DNA of 64,000 bases from Aquiflexum lacus (GCF_015476655.1 NZ_JABFHF010000002.1:186001-250000); one strand, 5' to 3'. Positions 34,768-43,379 are shown, numbered from the stretch's first letter. The notes: a model not told the origin generated them from the letters alone. Numbers and translations: made by a program.

Positions 34768-35202
34768 GAAATGGGAGTTTCTTTTCTTTTTCGATTTCTA
34801 TTACAAATGAGAAAGTCAATTAGTTTCCTTTTTGTTTAAAATCAAATATAGGTAGCTAGGATGCCTAGATGTAATCCTAGGTAGAATAACAGATACATAA
34901 GATTAATCTTTTTTAGATAATTTTTAAATAATGACATTTCAATATATTGAGTATATCATCTATAAAGAGGTTATAGGCAAAAAGTCCTCTCAAAATTAAC
35001 GTAATACCCTATTGAAGCAGAATTGATAATAGATTTATTGGACAGCATAAATAGTATAATTCCATGTTTTTTAAAATAATATTGTTTCGAATTAAAGAAT
35101 TAATTTAAACTATCATACTATGTTTTGGTTAAAAAGATGATATGTGGCATAGTATTTGGCCATTTTTAAGTGATTTTCCTGATGCTTTAATATCTAATTA
35201 AA
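34768..35202. other. AT-rich spacer with one inverted repeat
   Basis: No gene is supported in 435 bp. It contains the inverted repeat CTAGGAT (34856-34862) / ATCCTAG (34874-34880), separated by GCCTAGATGTA, which itself carries another CCTAG. This may be an operator for one of the flanking divergent genes. No confident TAnnTTTG was found for the ArsC-like/dps pair. Confidence 0.5.
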
Positions 35203-35577
35203 ATGTTTGATTTAGAAAAAAACGAAATAAAATTTCTTTACAACAGTAATAAACTACAAGATAGAGAAGCTTATGGATATGTATTGACATTACATAACCA
35301 TAAAATTAATGAATTGGATATTTCTAAAAACGATATGACTCCCACGCAATTTTCAGAATTGGCCAAAAAAATGAATGTGAGAATTATCGATTTATTTGAT
35401 CTAAAATCTGAATATTTTAAAAAAAATATAGAAGGCAAAGATATTAATGAAGAAGATCTCTTAGGCATATTGTCGAAAGAAAAAACTGCCTTGAAAACGC
35501 CGATTTTTGTTTCCGAAAATATGGTTAAAGTCATAGAATATCCAAGGGAAATCATTAGCATGGATATGACATTTTAA
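35203..35577 (+). CDS. ArsC/Spx-fold protein lacking the catalytic cysteine
   Basis: A 124-residue protein with the ArsC-like thioredoxin fold layout: 'IKFLYNSNKLQDREAYGYVLT' where arsenate reductases have their Cys loop, 'DISKNDMTPTQFSELAKKMN', 'LFDLKSEYFKK', 'INEEDLLGILSKEKTALKTPIFV' in place of 'LL..NP.LI.RPI(V/I)'. It contains no cysteine at all, so it cannot be a thiol-based arsenate reductase; a regulatory or binding role is more likely. The pairing with dps, 41 bp downstream, suggests a link to iron or oxidative stress. Family call is by pattern only. Confidence 0.65.
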   Translation: MFDLEKNEIKFLYNSNKLQDREAYGYVLTLHNHKINELDISKNDMTPTQFSELAKKMNVRIIDLFDLKSEYFKKNIEGKDINEEDLLGILSKEKTALKTPIFVSENMVKVIEYPREIISMDMTF

Positions 35578-35618
35578 TAAAGAATTTTAATAGTAAAGTG
35601 TAACATTTAAATAACGAA

Positions 35619-36110
35619 ATGATGAGCAAAACTGAAAAAAGAGTATTTAAGAAATTAGGGTATAGAAAAAATGAATCAGAAAAAATTGTTGAATCCCTGA
35701 ATAAACTTTTGGCTAATTATCATGTACATTATCAAAAGTTACGAAACTTTCATTGGAATGTAACCGGAAGTGATTTTTTTGATCTGCATGAAAAGTTTGA
35801 AGAGTTGTATAATGAAGCCAAAATTAATATTGATTTGATTGCTGAAAGAATCCGGGTATTCGGAATGACTCCTTACAGTTTGATTACTGATTATTTGGAA
35901 CATTCAGATATTAAGGAAGTTGGAACAGATCTTTCTTCCAGTAAAATGGTTGATGAGGTTTTGAAAGATTTTGAAATCCTCAATGATAATATGGATGAAT
36001 GTGCTACAAAAGTTGCCGATCTGGGCGATTCCGCTACTGAAGATATGCTTATAGCATTTATTAAAAGTATAGAGTTGCATCATTGGATGCTGACTTCATT
36101 CCAAAAATAA
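35619..36110 (+). CDS. dps: Dps-family DNA starvation/stationary phase protection protein
   Basis: A 163-residue four-helix ferritin-like protein. The ferroxidase ligands are in 'LRNFHWNVTGSDFFDLHEKFEELYNEAKINIDLIAERI' (His, Asp and Glu in the H-W-x-7-D-x2-H-E pattern) and the C-terminal half ends in 'SIELHHWMLTSFQK'. It forms 12-subunit shells that oxidise iron with peroxide and protect DNA. An ATG three bases downstream is also possible. A strong terminator follows. Confidence 0.92.
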   Translation: MMSKTEKRVFKKLGYRKNESEKIVESLNKLLANYHVHYQKLRNFHWNVTGSDFFDLHEKFEELYNEAKINIDLIAERIRVFGMTPYSLITDYLEHSDIKEVGTDLSSSKMVDEVLKDFEILNDNMDECATKVADLGDSATEDMLIAFIKSIELHHWMLTSFQK

Positions 36111-36121
36111 ACTTGGTATAT

Positions 36122-36155
36122 AATAAGGCTTTCGGGAACTCCCGAAAGCCTTATT
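36122..36155. terminator. Bidirectional terminator between dps and gdhA
   Basis: Perfect 15-bp stem AATAAGGCTTTCGGG / CCCGAAAGCCTTATT with the loop AACT. A/T-rich flanks on both sides serve the two convergent genes. Confidence 0.9.
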
Positions 36156-36208
36156 ATTTATTTGGTGCCTGGACATAATATTGAATGTCCATTTTTTTTT
36201 TAACTATA

Positions 36209-37570
36209 TCAAACCACCCCTTGGTCTTTCATCGCTTTGGCGACTTTTAAGAAAGAGAAAATATTAGCACCTTCTAGGTAATTTCCTGGGTTTCCGTACT
36301 CTTCAGCTGTCTTCAAACATACATCGTGGATATTTTTCATAATATCCTTTAGGTGTTTATCAACTTCTTCTCTATCCCAATATACACCTCTTCGATTCTG
36401 AGACATTTCTAATCCAGATACGGCCACGCCACCCGAATTTGTACTTTTTCCGGGTGCATATAAAATCCTGGAATCCTGAATGATACTAATTGCTTTGGTA
36501 CCACAAGGCATATTTGCGCCTTCAGCCAGCAGTGTGACATTATTGGAAACTAAATTTTCGGCATCCTTCTCATTGATTTCATTTTGGGTGGCACAGGGAA
36601 AGACACAGTCAGCTTCTACCTTCCAAAGAGGATTGAACTTCTGACCATCCTTTGTCTCGTGATATTCTGAGCCAGGGTATTTTTCGGCATAATCTTTTAT
36701 TCTTCCCTGCTTTTCATTTTTCAACTTTTTGATGAAATCAAGTTTTTCAGTATCAATTCCTTCGCGATCTACAATATATCCGGAGGAATCCGAAAGGCTA
36801 ATGGGAATCCCACCCATGTCTATGATTTTTTCTATTGCAAATTGGGCAACATTACCTGCACCCGAAACGAGACATTTTTTTCCTTTTAGTGTGTCATCTT
36901 TTGCTTTGAGCATATAAGAGGCAAAATATATCAATCCATAACCTGTCGCCTCAGGCCTGATGACACTGCCTCCCCAATCTTCCCCCTTGCCGGTTATGAT
37001 ACCGCTGAACTTGTTTTTAAGTTTTTTATACATTCCAAAGAGGTATCCAATTTCCCGAGAACCAACGCCGATATCTCCTGCCGGAACATCTGTAAAATCT
37101 CCGATATGCCTGAAAAGCTCTTGCATAAAAGCATAACAAAAGCGCATTATTTCATCATCTGATCTTCCTTTCGGGTCAAAATCTGCCCCGCCTTTTCCTG
37201 CTCCTAAAGGTAGATTGGTGAGTGCATTTTTGAAAATTTGTTCAAATGCCAAAAATTTCAATATACTGAGATTGACTGTGGGATGAAAACGCAGGCCTCC
37301 TTTATAAGGTCCAATAGCAGAATTCATCTGAACCCTAAATCCACGGTTGACTTGCACTTCTCCCTTATCATCTACCCAAGCAACCCTGAAAGTGATTATT
37401 CTTTCTGGTTCAATCATCCGCTCTAAGATGCTCTTTTCGCTGAATTCTGGATGATTATCCAAAACTTTGCTGATGGAAGGAAGCATCTCTTCGATTGCTT
37501 GTATAAATTCTGTTTCGTTGGGATCTCTTTTTTTTACTAGATCCATGATTTTATCTTTACCCTTATTCAT
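36209..37570 (-). CDS. gdhA: Glutamate dehydrogenase (NADP-specific type)
   Basis: A 453-residue hexameric-type (~450 aa) enzyme interconverting 2-oxoglutarate plus ammonia and glutamate. 'GPYKGGLRFHPTVN', the catalytic 'LPLGAGKGGADFDPKGRSDDEIMRFC', 'DVPAGDIGVGSREIGYLFGMYK', the dinucleotide-binding 'CLVSGAGNVAQFAIEKI' and 'PCATQNEINEKDAENL' are all present. An Ala in GAGNVA, not an Asp-ended loop, is compatible with NADP preference, as in close relatives. Isolated gene with its own terminator. Confidence 0.95.
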   Translation of the reverse strand: MNKGKDKIMDLVKKRDPNETEFIQAIEEMLPSISKVLDNHPEFSEKSILERMIEPERIITFRVAWVDDKGEVQVNRGFRVQMNSAIGPYKGGLRFHPTVNLSILKFLAFEQIFKNALTNLPLGAGKGGADFDPKGRSDDEIMRFCYAFMQELFRHIGDFTDVPAGDIGVGSREIGYLFGMYKKLKNKFSGIITGKGEDWGGSVIRPEATGYGLIYFASYMLKAKDDTLKGKKCLVSGAGNVAQFAIEKIIDMGGIPISLSDSSGYIVDREGIDTEKLDFIKKLKNEKQGRIKDYAEKYPGSEYHETKDGQKFNPLWKVEADCVFPCATQNEINEKDAENLVSNNVTLLAEGANMPCGTKAISIIQDSRILYAPGKSTNSGGVAVSGLEMSQNRRGVYWDREEVDKHLKDIMKNIHDVCLKTAEEYGNPGNYLEGANIFSFLKVAKAMKDQGVV

Positions 37571-37801
37571 TTTTTTTGGATTGGTAAATCAGACTGCCAA
37601 ATAAAAATCTGTAATCAACTTTTTGTAAAAATAAAAATAACCTAATCAGGCTTCACTACTATATTTAAAACTGAGAGAAAACAAAGATGTTTGATTCAGT
37701 AGGCAAAAAAAAGTGAAATTCATAGAAATGCTATTCCTGGTAAATCCTGAAAAAGAGATTAGGGGATGTGATTTAATGGTGGAAAATAAGCTGATTTAAA
37801 G

Positions 37802-38374
37802 TCATTGCCTCAATTGTTTATTTCTGATCCTGCTGAAAGTCTCAGGAGTCATGCCCAATATGGAAGCAAGGAATTTGGACGGTACTTCATTGAATAAATT
37901 CCTGTCTTTCATAAACAGTTTGAAATATCGTTCCTCGGCACTTAGGGCAATTTGTTCACTTATCCTGTCTTCCATCTCCCCCAATTGCTTGGTTACTAAT
38001 GCTTTTTCAAATTGATACCATTTTGGGACAATTTCACCAATGCGATCATAATCAGTTCTTTTGATTATAAAAATCTCACAATCAGTATATGCCTGTATAT
38101 TCCATTTACCCTTCATTTGCAAGAAAAAACTCTGCTTATCCAATACCAGATGACCTTTAGTAGCAACCCATCGAGTAACTTCCTTGTCCCCAAATTCGGC
38201 AAATTCCCTTAAAATACCTTGATGAACAAAGCCCATTTTTTCACAATAACCTCCTCCCTTGGTGAAAAAAGATCTTTTAGGAAGGTTAACCTTCTGAAAT
38301 AACCCAGATACTTTTTCAGCAAAAGCTTTATCTAATCCAAAAGTGCTGTGAATGTAATATTCTATCTCAGTCAT
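37802..38374 (-). CDS. Crp/Fnr family transcriptional regulator
   Basis: A 190-residue protein: cyclic-nucleotide-binding-like beta-roll (about 10-115, 'GFVHQGILREFAEFGDKEVTRWVATKGHLV') and a C-terminal winged helix with 'VPSKFLASILGMTPETFSRIRNK', where 'LG(M/I)(T/S)PE(T/S)(F/L)SR(I/L)R' is the recognition helix motif. No Fe-S cysteine cluster and no full cAMP contact set is evident. It lies five bases beyond the truncated hydrolase gene on the same strand, so they were probably cotranscribed. Confidence 0.85.
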   Translation of the reverse strand: MTEIEYYIHSTFGLDKAFAEKVSGLFQKVNLPKRSFFTKGGGYCEKMGFVHQGILREFAEFGDKEVTRWVATKGHLVLDKQSFFLQMKGKWNIQAYTDCEIFIIKRTDYDRIGEIVPKWYQFEKALVTKQLGEMEDRISEQIALSAEERYFKLFMKDRNLFNEVPSKFLASILGMTPETFSRIRNKQLRQ

Positions 38375-38379
38375 AACAG

Positions 38380-38712
38380 CTATTTTTCAATCCAAGTTTT
38401 AACCTGAAGTTGTATTTCCGGATATCGGTTAATAAAAGGCATGTGCTTACAGTTTTTCAAGACATGCGCTTCCCTAAAATTTTTAAAAATTGCTTTTGCT
38501 TTTTTGATGGCATCTTTTTCAGGAAAAAAAACATCACCATCCGCAACTATCATAGTTTTACCATTTTCATTTCCTGTTTTGATGACCCTGGTTCTACCAA
38601 ATGACGTTTTTACATCAATTTCTTCACAGTCAATTCGCAAGCTTTCCAATTTTTCATCGTAAAGCTCCATAAGGATGGATTTTGATTTTGCTGATTTATA
38701 TATACTTTTCAT
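38380..38712 (-). pseudogene. Alpha/beta hydrolase with large in-frame internal deletion
   Basis: The 110-codon frame joins two separated parts of a ~260-residue alpha/beta hydrolase. Residues 1-53 ('MKSIYKSAKSKSILMELYDE' onward to GNENGKT) are the normal N-terminus up to the strand before the oxyanion loop. Residues 54-110 ('MIVADGDVFFPEKDAIKKAK' and 'VLKNCKHMP') are the C-terminal region with the catalytic Asp and His. The middle, with the H-G-x-x-G oxyanion loop and G-x-S-x-G nucleophile, is missing. The frame is preserved, so a short protein could be made but without hydrolase activity. Start at 38712 by family; an upstream in-frame start would overlap the TetR gene. The family comparison is from recall. 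Confidence 0.7.
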
Positions 38713-38765
38713 ACCTGGTCTAAAATGATTTTGTAAAAATAGGCCAAATGGACTAATTTTGCAAC

Positions 38766-39368
38766 ATGAAAACAAAAAAACATATTCTCGAGGTCAGTAG
38801 ATTGTTATTCAATGAAAAAGGTGTTATGAACGTAACGTTAAGAGATGTCGCAAAATCTATGAATAAGAGTTACGGTAACATCACCTATCATTTTCCCACA
38901 AAAGAAGATGTTATAACGAGTCTATTTGAAGAAATGAATATGGAGCTTGCTGCTCTTCAGTCCTCAAATGATTTATCAAATTTAATGCGCTATTTGCTCG
39001 AATTACCTTCGTTTAGCTTTGATATTAACCTGAAGTACCTTTTTTTAACCATTGACTACAATGAGCTAAAGCGCAATTTTCCAAATCTTTTTGAAAAGGT
39101 AAAAACCTTGAATGAAGCCGGGAAAATGAAATGGAAGGAGTTATTGAAGTATTTGAGAGATGAAAATTATTTAAATCAAAATATAAGCAATGATGATTTA
39201 GATTACTTGATGTTTTTAAGCGTAAGTATCCATTTTGCCTATTTTCAAATGACAGACAGTCACGCCTACCAAAAAACTGAATTCACCAAAATGGTTAACC
39301 AAATGGTACAGCCTTATTTGAGTGAAAAAGGGTTAGCTGTATACAATACCTGGCTTAACTCACAATAA
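38766..39368 (+). CDS. TetR/AcrR family transcriptional regulator
   Basis: A 200-residue protein. The N-terminal helix-turn-helix is 'ILEVSRLLFNEKGVMNVTLRDVAKSMNKSYGNITYHFPTKEDVITSLFEEM' (residues 7-57), the canonical TetR pattern. The C-terminal ligand domain is rich in aromatic residues and diverged. It is divergent from the broken hydrolase gene, with a 53-bp spacer between the chosen starts; TetR regulators in such pairs often repress the neighbour. The target enzyme has lost its core, so the regulator may now control only itself or the Crp/Fnr gene. Confidence 0.85.
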   Translation: MKTKKHILEVSRLLFNEKGVMNVTLRDVAKSMNKSYGNITYHFPTKEDVITSLFEEMNMELAALQSSNDLSNLMRYLLELPSFSFDINLKYLFLTIDYNELKRNFPNLFEKVKTLNEAGKMKWKELLKYLRDENYLNQNISNDDLDYLMFLSVSIHFAYFQMTDSHAYQKTEFTKMVNQMVQPYLSEKGLAVYNTWLNSQ

Positions 39369-39426
39369 TTTCTTTAAATAAATAAACTACACTTCTTGAG
39401 AATCCGCTTGACAAAAAAAATAAAAG

Positions 39427-39458
39427 AGGCCTGCCAATTATTCATATTTGGCAGGCCT
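39427..39458 (-). terminator. Terminator of the lipoprotein gene (between convergent genes)
   Basis: Stem AGGCCTGCCAA / TTGGCAGGCCT, 11 bp. The A-rich sequence on the left gives a T-run (CTTTTATTTTTTTTG) when read on the minus strand, so it acts mainly for the lipoprotein gene and may also stop the TetR transcript. Confidence 0.8.
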
Positions 39459-39501
39459 TCTGTAATCATGGAAAAAATAATAGTGTGGAAACCAAATGAG
39501 A

Positions 39502-40017
39502 TTATTTGATTAACCTCAATTTAAGCCCTAAATCATAAACTTTAGTAGGATCGGCTAAATGCTGTACTTGCCAATCCCAAGAAAGGTTTATTTGCTGCTC
39601 TGCGTTGTGATTGAAATTGAAAAAATAGGAAACTTGGTTTTCTTCCAAAGAATTTAATTTCAATACTGTTTTGTCATTTAATAATTGCCAATCACTTTGT
39701 TTTTGGTCACCTCCCTGCTTCACAGTCATCAAGGTCTGAGTAAAGGAAACTTCAGCATCCGTTAGACTCAAGGGACCCAAAATCTGGTTTTGCAGATATT
39801 CTTCCACATAAGTTGTGGATGTTTCCTCATCGAGGCCAAAAACTTCTATACTCAATTCGGCTAAGGTTTTAACTTCCCCATTGAGCAAAACTTCCGTACT
39901 TCTGCCATCAATTTTCCACTCCCCGAGAATATCCATTCCAACTGGTTTCTCTGTTTCCTGACATGAGAACAAGCTTAACCAAGCTACTCCCATAAAAAGC
40001 ATTATTACTGGTCTCAT
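39502..40017 (-). CDS. Hypothetical lipoprotein (lipocalin-like)
   Basis: A 171-residue protein with a lipoprotein signal (lipobox L-F-S-C, Cys19). The mature part starts 'DILGEWKIDGRSTEVLLNGE', the 'L.G.W.(L/I)' opening common to lipocalin-like domains of Bacteroidota, and ends with beta strands ('INLSWDWQVQHL', 'YDLGLKLRLIK'). No specific family or function is recognised. Single gene followed by a terminator. Confidence 0.75.
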   Translation of the reverse strand: MRPVIMLFMGVAWLSLFSCQETEKPVGMDILGEWKIDGRSTEVLLNGEVKTLAELSIEVFGLDEETSTTYVEEYLQNQILGPLSLTDAEVSFTQTLMTVKQGGDQKQSDWQLLNDKTVLKLNSLEENQVSYFFNFNHNAEQQINLSWDWQVQHLADPTKVYDLGLKLRLIK

Positions 40018-40240
40018 AATTAATTGTTGTTTTGTTTATAAAATTTCTTGAACAAAGATGGAGGCTATTTTTTGTAGGGAGATTGATCTATATCAAGAAA
40101 AAATATTATGGTAAGTATCATAATGAGGTTTGATATTCTTTTGTAACTAGAGTTAATATTTTATTATTCTTGACCACAATGAATTCGGAGTTTCTAAAAC
40201 TCATTATACCTAAATCATTAACTTTAGAAAAATTAAACTC

Positions 40241-41077
40241 ATGAGACAGGAACCAAGCATAGATTACGCCGAACAGATTCAATTTGCTTTTGAACATATT
40301 CAAAATATATATCCTGAGCCTTTGGAAATCGGGATTATTCTAGGTACAGGTCTGGGGCAGCTGATTCAAAATATTGATATCATCAGGGAAATACCTTATG
40401 ATGAGATTCCCTACTTTCCTATTTCCACTGTAGAAAGTCACCATGGAAAACTGATTATAGGAAGACTATCAGGTAAATCAGTGATTGCCATGCAAGGGAG
40501 ATTTCACTATTATGAGGGATATTCCATGAAGGAGGTGACTTTTCCTGTTCGCGTGTTAAAAAAATTGGGGATACATCATCTTTTTGTTTCCAATGCCGCG
40601 GGAGGATTGAATCCGGAATATGGTATCGGGGAATTAATGATTATCAATGATCATATTGATTTGTTTCCGGAGAATCCCTTAAGAGGAAAAAATCTGGATG
40701 GATTTGGGGTAAGGTTTCCTGATATGTCCGAACCCTACGACCTACAATTGATAAACAAAGGAATGGAAATTGCCAAAAGAAACAATCTCAAAGTTCATCA
40801 AGGGATCTATGCTGCCGTTCAGGGACCAAATCTGGAAACCAAGGCCGAATATAAATACCTGAGAACAATCGGTGCAGATACTATCGGGATGAGTACAATT
40901 CCGGAAGTGATAGTGGCTAGGCACATGGATTTGTCTGTTTTTGCCATTTCTGCCATTACGGATCTTTGTTCACCCGGGAATGTTAAAAAAATCAGCATTT
41001 CAGAAGTACTTGCCGCAGCAGCGATTGCAGAACCGGGAATGAGTTTGATCATCAGAGAATTGATCAAGACCATGTAA
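40241..41077 (+). CDS. Purine nucleoside phosphorylase, copy 1 (Asp at the base-recognition position)
   Basis: A 278-residue trimeric-type PNP (NP-II family): 'IGIILGTGLGQLIQNI' (phosphate loop), 'VESHHGKLIIGRLSGKSVIAMQGRFHYYEGY', 'VSNAAGGLNPEYGIGELMIINDHID', 'GPNLETKAEYKYLRTIGADTIGMSTIPEVIVARH'. The Glu that binds the purine ring (E of LETKAE) is kept, but the residue equivalent to human Asn243 is Asp241 (A-I-T-D). Asn at this site favours 6-oxopurines, whereas Asp is found in adenine-specific MTA phosphorylase. The substrate may therefore be an aminopurine nucleoside. Followed 31 bp later by a paralogue. Confidence 0.9.
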   Translation: MRQEPSIDYAEQIQFAFEHIQNIYPEPLEIGIILGTGLGQLIQNIDIIREIPYDEIPYFPISTVESHHGKLIIGRLSGKSVIAMQGRFHYYEGYSMKEVTFPVRVLKKLGIHHLFVSNAAGGLNPEYGIGELMIINDHIDLFPENPLRGKNLDGFGVRFPDMSEPYDLQLINKGMEIAKRNNLKVHQGIYAAVQGPNLETKAEYKYLRTIGADTIGMSTIPEVIVARHMDLSVFAISAITDLCSPGNVKKISISEVLAAAAIAEPGMSLIIRELIKTM

Positions 41078-41108
41078 TCCTGATCGCACCTCATCAAACC
41101 GATTTTCC

Positions 41109-41930
41109 ATGAAAAATAACCTTAACCTGCAACACTGCAGGGAATCTGCTCAATTTATTACCAAAAGAATCGAGGGAACTCCTAAAATTGGGATAATCCT
41201 TGGATCCGGTTTGGGTGGATTGGTAGATGATATTGAGGGTAAAAGTATTATCCCTTATTCAGAGATCCCTCATTTTCCTGTTTCTACTGTGGAAGGGCAT
41301 ATGGGTGAATTGATTTATGGTTTTTTGAAAGGAAGTCCCGTAATGGCCATGGCAGGACGTTTTCATTTTTATGAAGGTTATGACATGGCAGCCGTGGTAT
41401 TTCCAATTCAGGTTATGAAACTTTTGGGAGTTGAAAAACTGATCATAACCAATGCAGCAGGAGGATTGAATCCTAATTTTGAAGTTGGCGACTTGATGTT
41501 GATTGAAGATATTATCAGCCGATTTCCCGATAATCCATTACGGGGTAGTAATGAGGAAGAGTTTGGTCCGCGGTTTCCTGATATGAGTGAACCATTCGAT
41601 CAGAAGTGGATAGAACAAACCTTTTCAAAAGGAGAAGAACTTGGAATAATTCTGAAAAGGGGAACTTACTTGGGTGTCACTGGACCGGTTTTGGAAACAA
41701 GGGCCGAGATCGGTTTTTTTAGATTAATTGGCGGTGATGCCGTTGGGATGAGTACAGTTCCTGAAGTAATTGCTGCGAATCACATAGGCTTGAAAGTTCT
41801 GGGAATTTCTGTCATCACCAATGAAAGTATTCCCAAAGTTGCCAAAGAATTTACCCATGAAGAAGTAGTAGATGTAGCCCAACGGTCAGGCAAGAAGTTG
41901 GTCGCTTTGGTGAAAGAGATTTTGAATTGA
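41109..41930 (+). CDS. Purine nucleoside phosphorylase, copy 2 (Asn at the base-recognition position)
   Basis: A 273-residue paralogue of the preceding protein with the same motifs: 'IGIILGSGLGGLVDDI', 'VEGHMGELIYGFLKGSPVMAMAGRFHFYEGYDM', 'ITNAAGGLNPNFEVGDLMLIEDI', 'GPVLETRAEIGFFRLIGGDAVGMSTVPEVIAANH'. The base-binding pair is the standard Glu (LETRAE) plus Asn238 (V-I-T-N), as in inosine/guanosine phosphorylases. With copy 1 it forms a two-gene unit of nucleoside salvage enzymes that probably divide the substrates between them. Confidence 0.93.
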   Translation: MKNNLNLQHCRESAQFITKRIEGTPKIGIILGSGLGGLVDDIEGKSIIPYSEIPHFPVSTVEGHMGELIYGFLKGSPVMAMAGRFHFYEGYDMAAVVFPIQVMKLLGVEKLIITNAAGGLNPNFEVGDLMLIEDIISRFPDNPLRGSNEEEFGPRFPDMSEPFDQKWIEQTFSKGEELGIILKRGTYLGVTGPVLETRAEIGFFRLIGGDAVGMSTVPEVIAANHIGLKVLGISVITNESIPKVAKEFTHEEVVDVAQRSGKKLVALVKEILN

Positions 41931-41947
41931 AATGGTTGAAAAAAAAG

Positions 41948-41975
41948 CAAACCTGCCCCAAAAGGCACAGGTTTG
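41948..41975 (-). terminator. Terminator of frr (shared with the phosphorylase pair)
   Basis: Stem CAAACCTG / CAGGTTTG, with inner CC/GG pairing around an A-rich loop. On the minus strand it is followed by CTTTTTTTC, a good T-run for the frr transcript. On the plus strand the tail TATTCTTTG is weaker. Confidence 0.75.
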
Positions 41976-41998
41976 TATTCTTTGAGATTTTTTGATAT

Positions 41999-42559
41999 TT
42001 AAACTGTCATTATCTCGTGTTCTTTTTTGGTCAAAAGCTCATCGATTTTTATAGAGTACTGATCTGTAAGTTTTTGCACCGTATCTTCTGCTCTTTTTAC
42101 TTCATCCTCAGAAGCACCCTCCTTTTGAAGTTTCTTTAAGGCGTCATTAGTTTCCTTCCTTACTGTTCGAATGGATATTTTACCTGATTCGCATTCGTTT
42201 TTAGCATTTTTGACCAACATTTTTCTTCTTTCCTCAGTCATTGGGGGAATAGTAAGGATGATAATTTCCCCGTTGTTCTGTGGTGCCAACCCAAGATCAG
42301 AATTGATAATAGACCTCTCGATTTCGCCGATCAGATTTCTTTCCCAAGGTTTGATGGATAATGTTCTGGCATCAGGCGTAGTTATAGAGGCTACTTGTTG
42401 AAGTGGGGTAGGGGTGCCATAGTAGGCCACCATAATACCATCAAGGATGTTAGGCATAGCCTTTCCGGCCCTTATTTTCAATAGCTCAGCAGCAGTGTGG
42501 TCTACTGCTTTTTGCATCAGTTCTTTAGTTTCTTCCAGTTGCAGTTGAATTTCTTCCAT
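41999..42559 (-). CDS. frr: Ribosome recycling factor
   Basis: A 186-residue protein of standard length. 'KAVDHTAAELLKIRAGKAMPNILDGIMVAYYG(T)PTPLQQVASI' and 'NSDLGLAPQNNGEIIILTIPPMTEERR' are family signatures; the helical arm ends in 'DQYSIKIDELLTKKEHEIM'. It splits post-termination ribosomes with EF-G. Follows pyrH by 11 bases on the same strand, the common pyrH-frr pairing. Confidence 0.96.
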   Translation of the reverse strand: MEEIQLQLEETKELMQKAVDHTAAELLKIRAGKAMPNILDGIMVAYYGTPTPLQQVASITTPDARTLSIKPWERNLIGEIERSIINSDLGLAPQNNGEIIILTIPPMTEERRKMLVKNAKNECESGKISIRTVRKETNDALKKLQKEGASEDEVKRAEDTVQKLTDQYSIKIDELLTKKEHEIMTV

Positions 42560-42570
42560 GATTTTCCGGA

Positions 42571-43281
42571 TTAATTTGAAGTGATTAATGTTCCGATATC
42601 TTGTCCTTCGACTATTTTCTCTAGGTTGCCGGGTTTGTTCATATCAAATACCACAATCGGTAAATTGTTTTCCTGGCAAAGTGTAAAAGCAGTCATATCC
42701 ATGATGTTGAGGTTTTTTTCATAAGCCTCCTGAAAGGATAATGTACTGTATTTGGTTGCTGTTTTATCCTTTTCGGGATCAGCGGTATAAACGCCATCCA
42801 CTCTTGTCCCTTTCAATACCACATCTGCTTCGATTTCAATGGCCCTTAAGCTTGCTGTAGAATCAGTAGTGAAATAAGGATTGCCTATACCAGCTCCAAA
42901 AATAACTATTCTGCCTTTTTCCAAGTGTCTTATGGCCCTCCTTCTGATAAAAGGTTCACAAACACTTTCTACTTTTATTCCCGACATGAGACGGGTAAAC
43001 ATACCGTTTTGTTCCAAGGCACTTTGAAGAGCCATGGCATTGATCAAAGTGGCGAGCATGCCCATGTAATCTCCCTGAACCCTGTCAATACCTGTTTTCT
43101 CGGCCTGAACACCTCTAAAAATATTACCTCCACCGATAACTATAGCCACTTCTACCCCCAAATCTTTGATTTTTCTGATTTCTTGGGCGTATTGCTCAAG
43201 CCTGTTAGAATCGATCCCGTAATTTTTTTCACCCATCAAGGCTTCTCCGCTCAATTTCAGTAGTATCCTGCTATATTTCAT
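42571..43281 (-). CDS. pyrH: UMP kinase
   Basis: A 236-residue amino-acid-kinase-fold enzyme making UDP from UMP. '[13 protein letters not shown]' at the start, '[13 protein letters not shown]', '[21 protein letters not shown]', '[18 protein letters not shown]' and '[13 protein letters not shown]' are the hallmarks of bacterial PyrH. Hexameric and normally inhibited by UTP. First gene of the pyrH-frr unit; rpsB-tsf, often upstream, are not present here. Confidence 0.96.
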   Translation of the reverse strand: MKYSRILLKLSGEALMGEKNYGIDSNRLEQYAQEIRKIKDLGVEVAIVIGGGNIFRGVQAEKTGIDRVQGDYMGMLATLINAMALQSALEQNGMFTRLMSGIKVESVCEPFIRRRAIRHLEKGRIVIFGAGIGNPYFTTDSTASLRAIEIEADVVLKGTRVDGVYTADPEKDKTATKYSTLSFQEAYEKNLNIMDMTAFTLCQENNLPIVVFDMNKPGNLEKIVEGQDIGTLITSN

Positions 43282-43379
43282 TTTTGATTTGGTATAAAAG
43301 AGGTTATTTTTTGCAGTAGGTTAATTTATAAATCCGACAAATATAAAGCCTTCCAAAAGAAATCTAAACAGAACAAAGT

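Noticed and set aside
38713-38775. Longer start for the truncated hydrolase
   Set aside because: It would overlap the TetR start and add a Cys/Phe-rich segment absent from the family.
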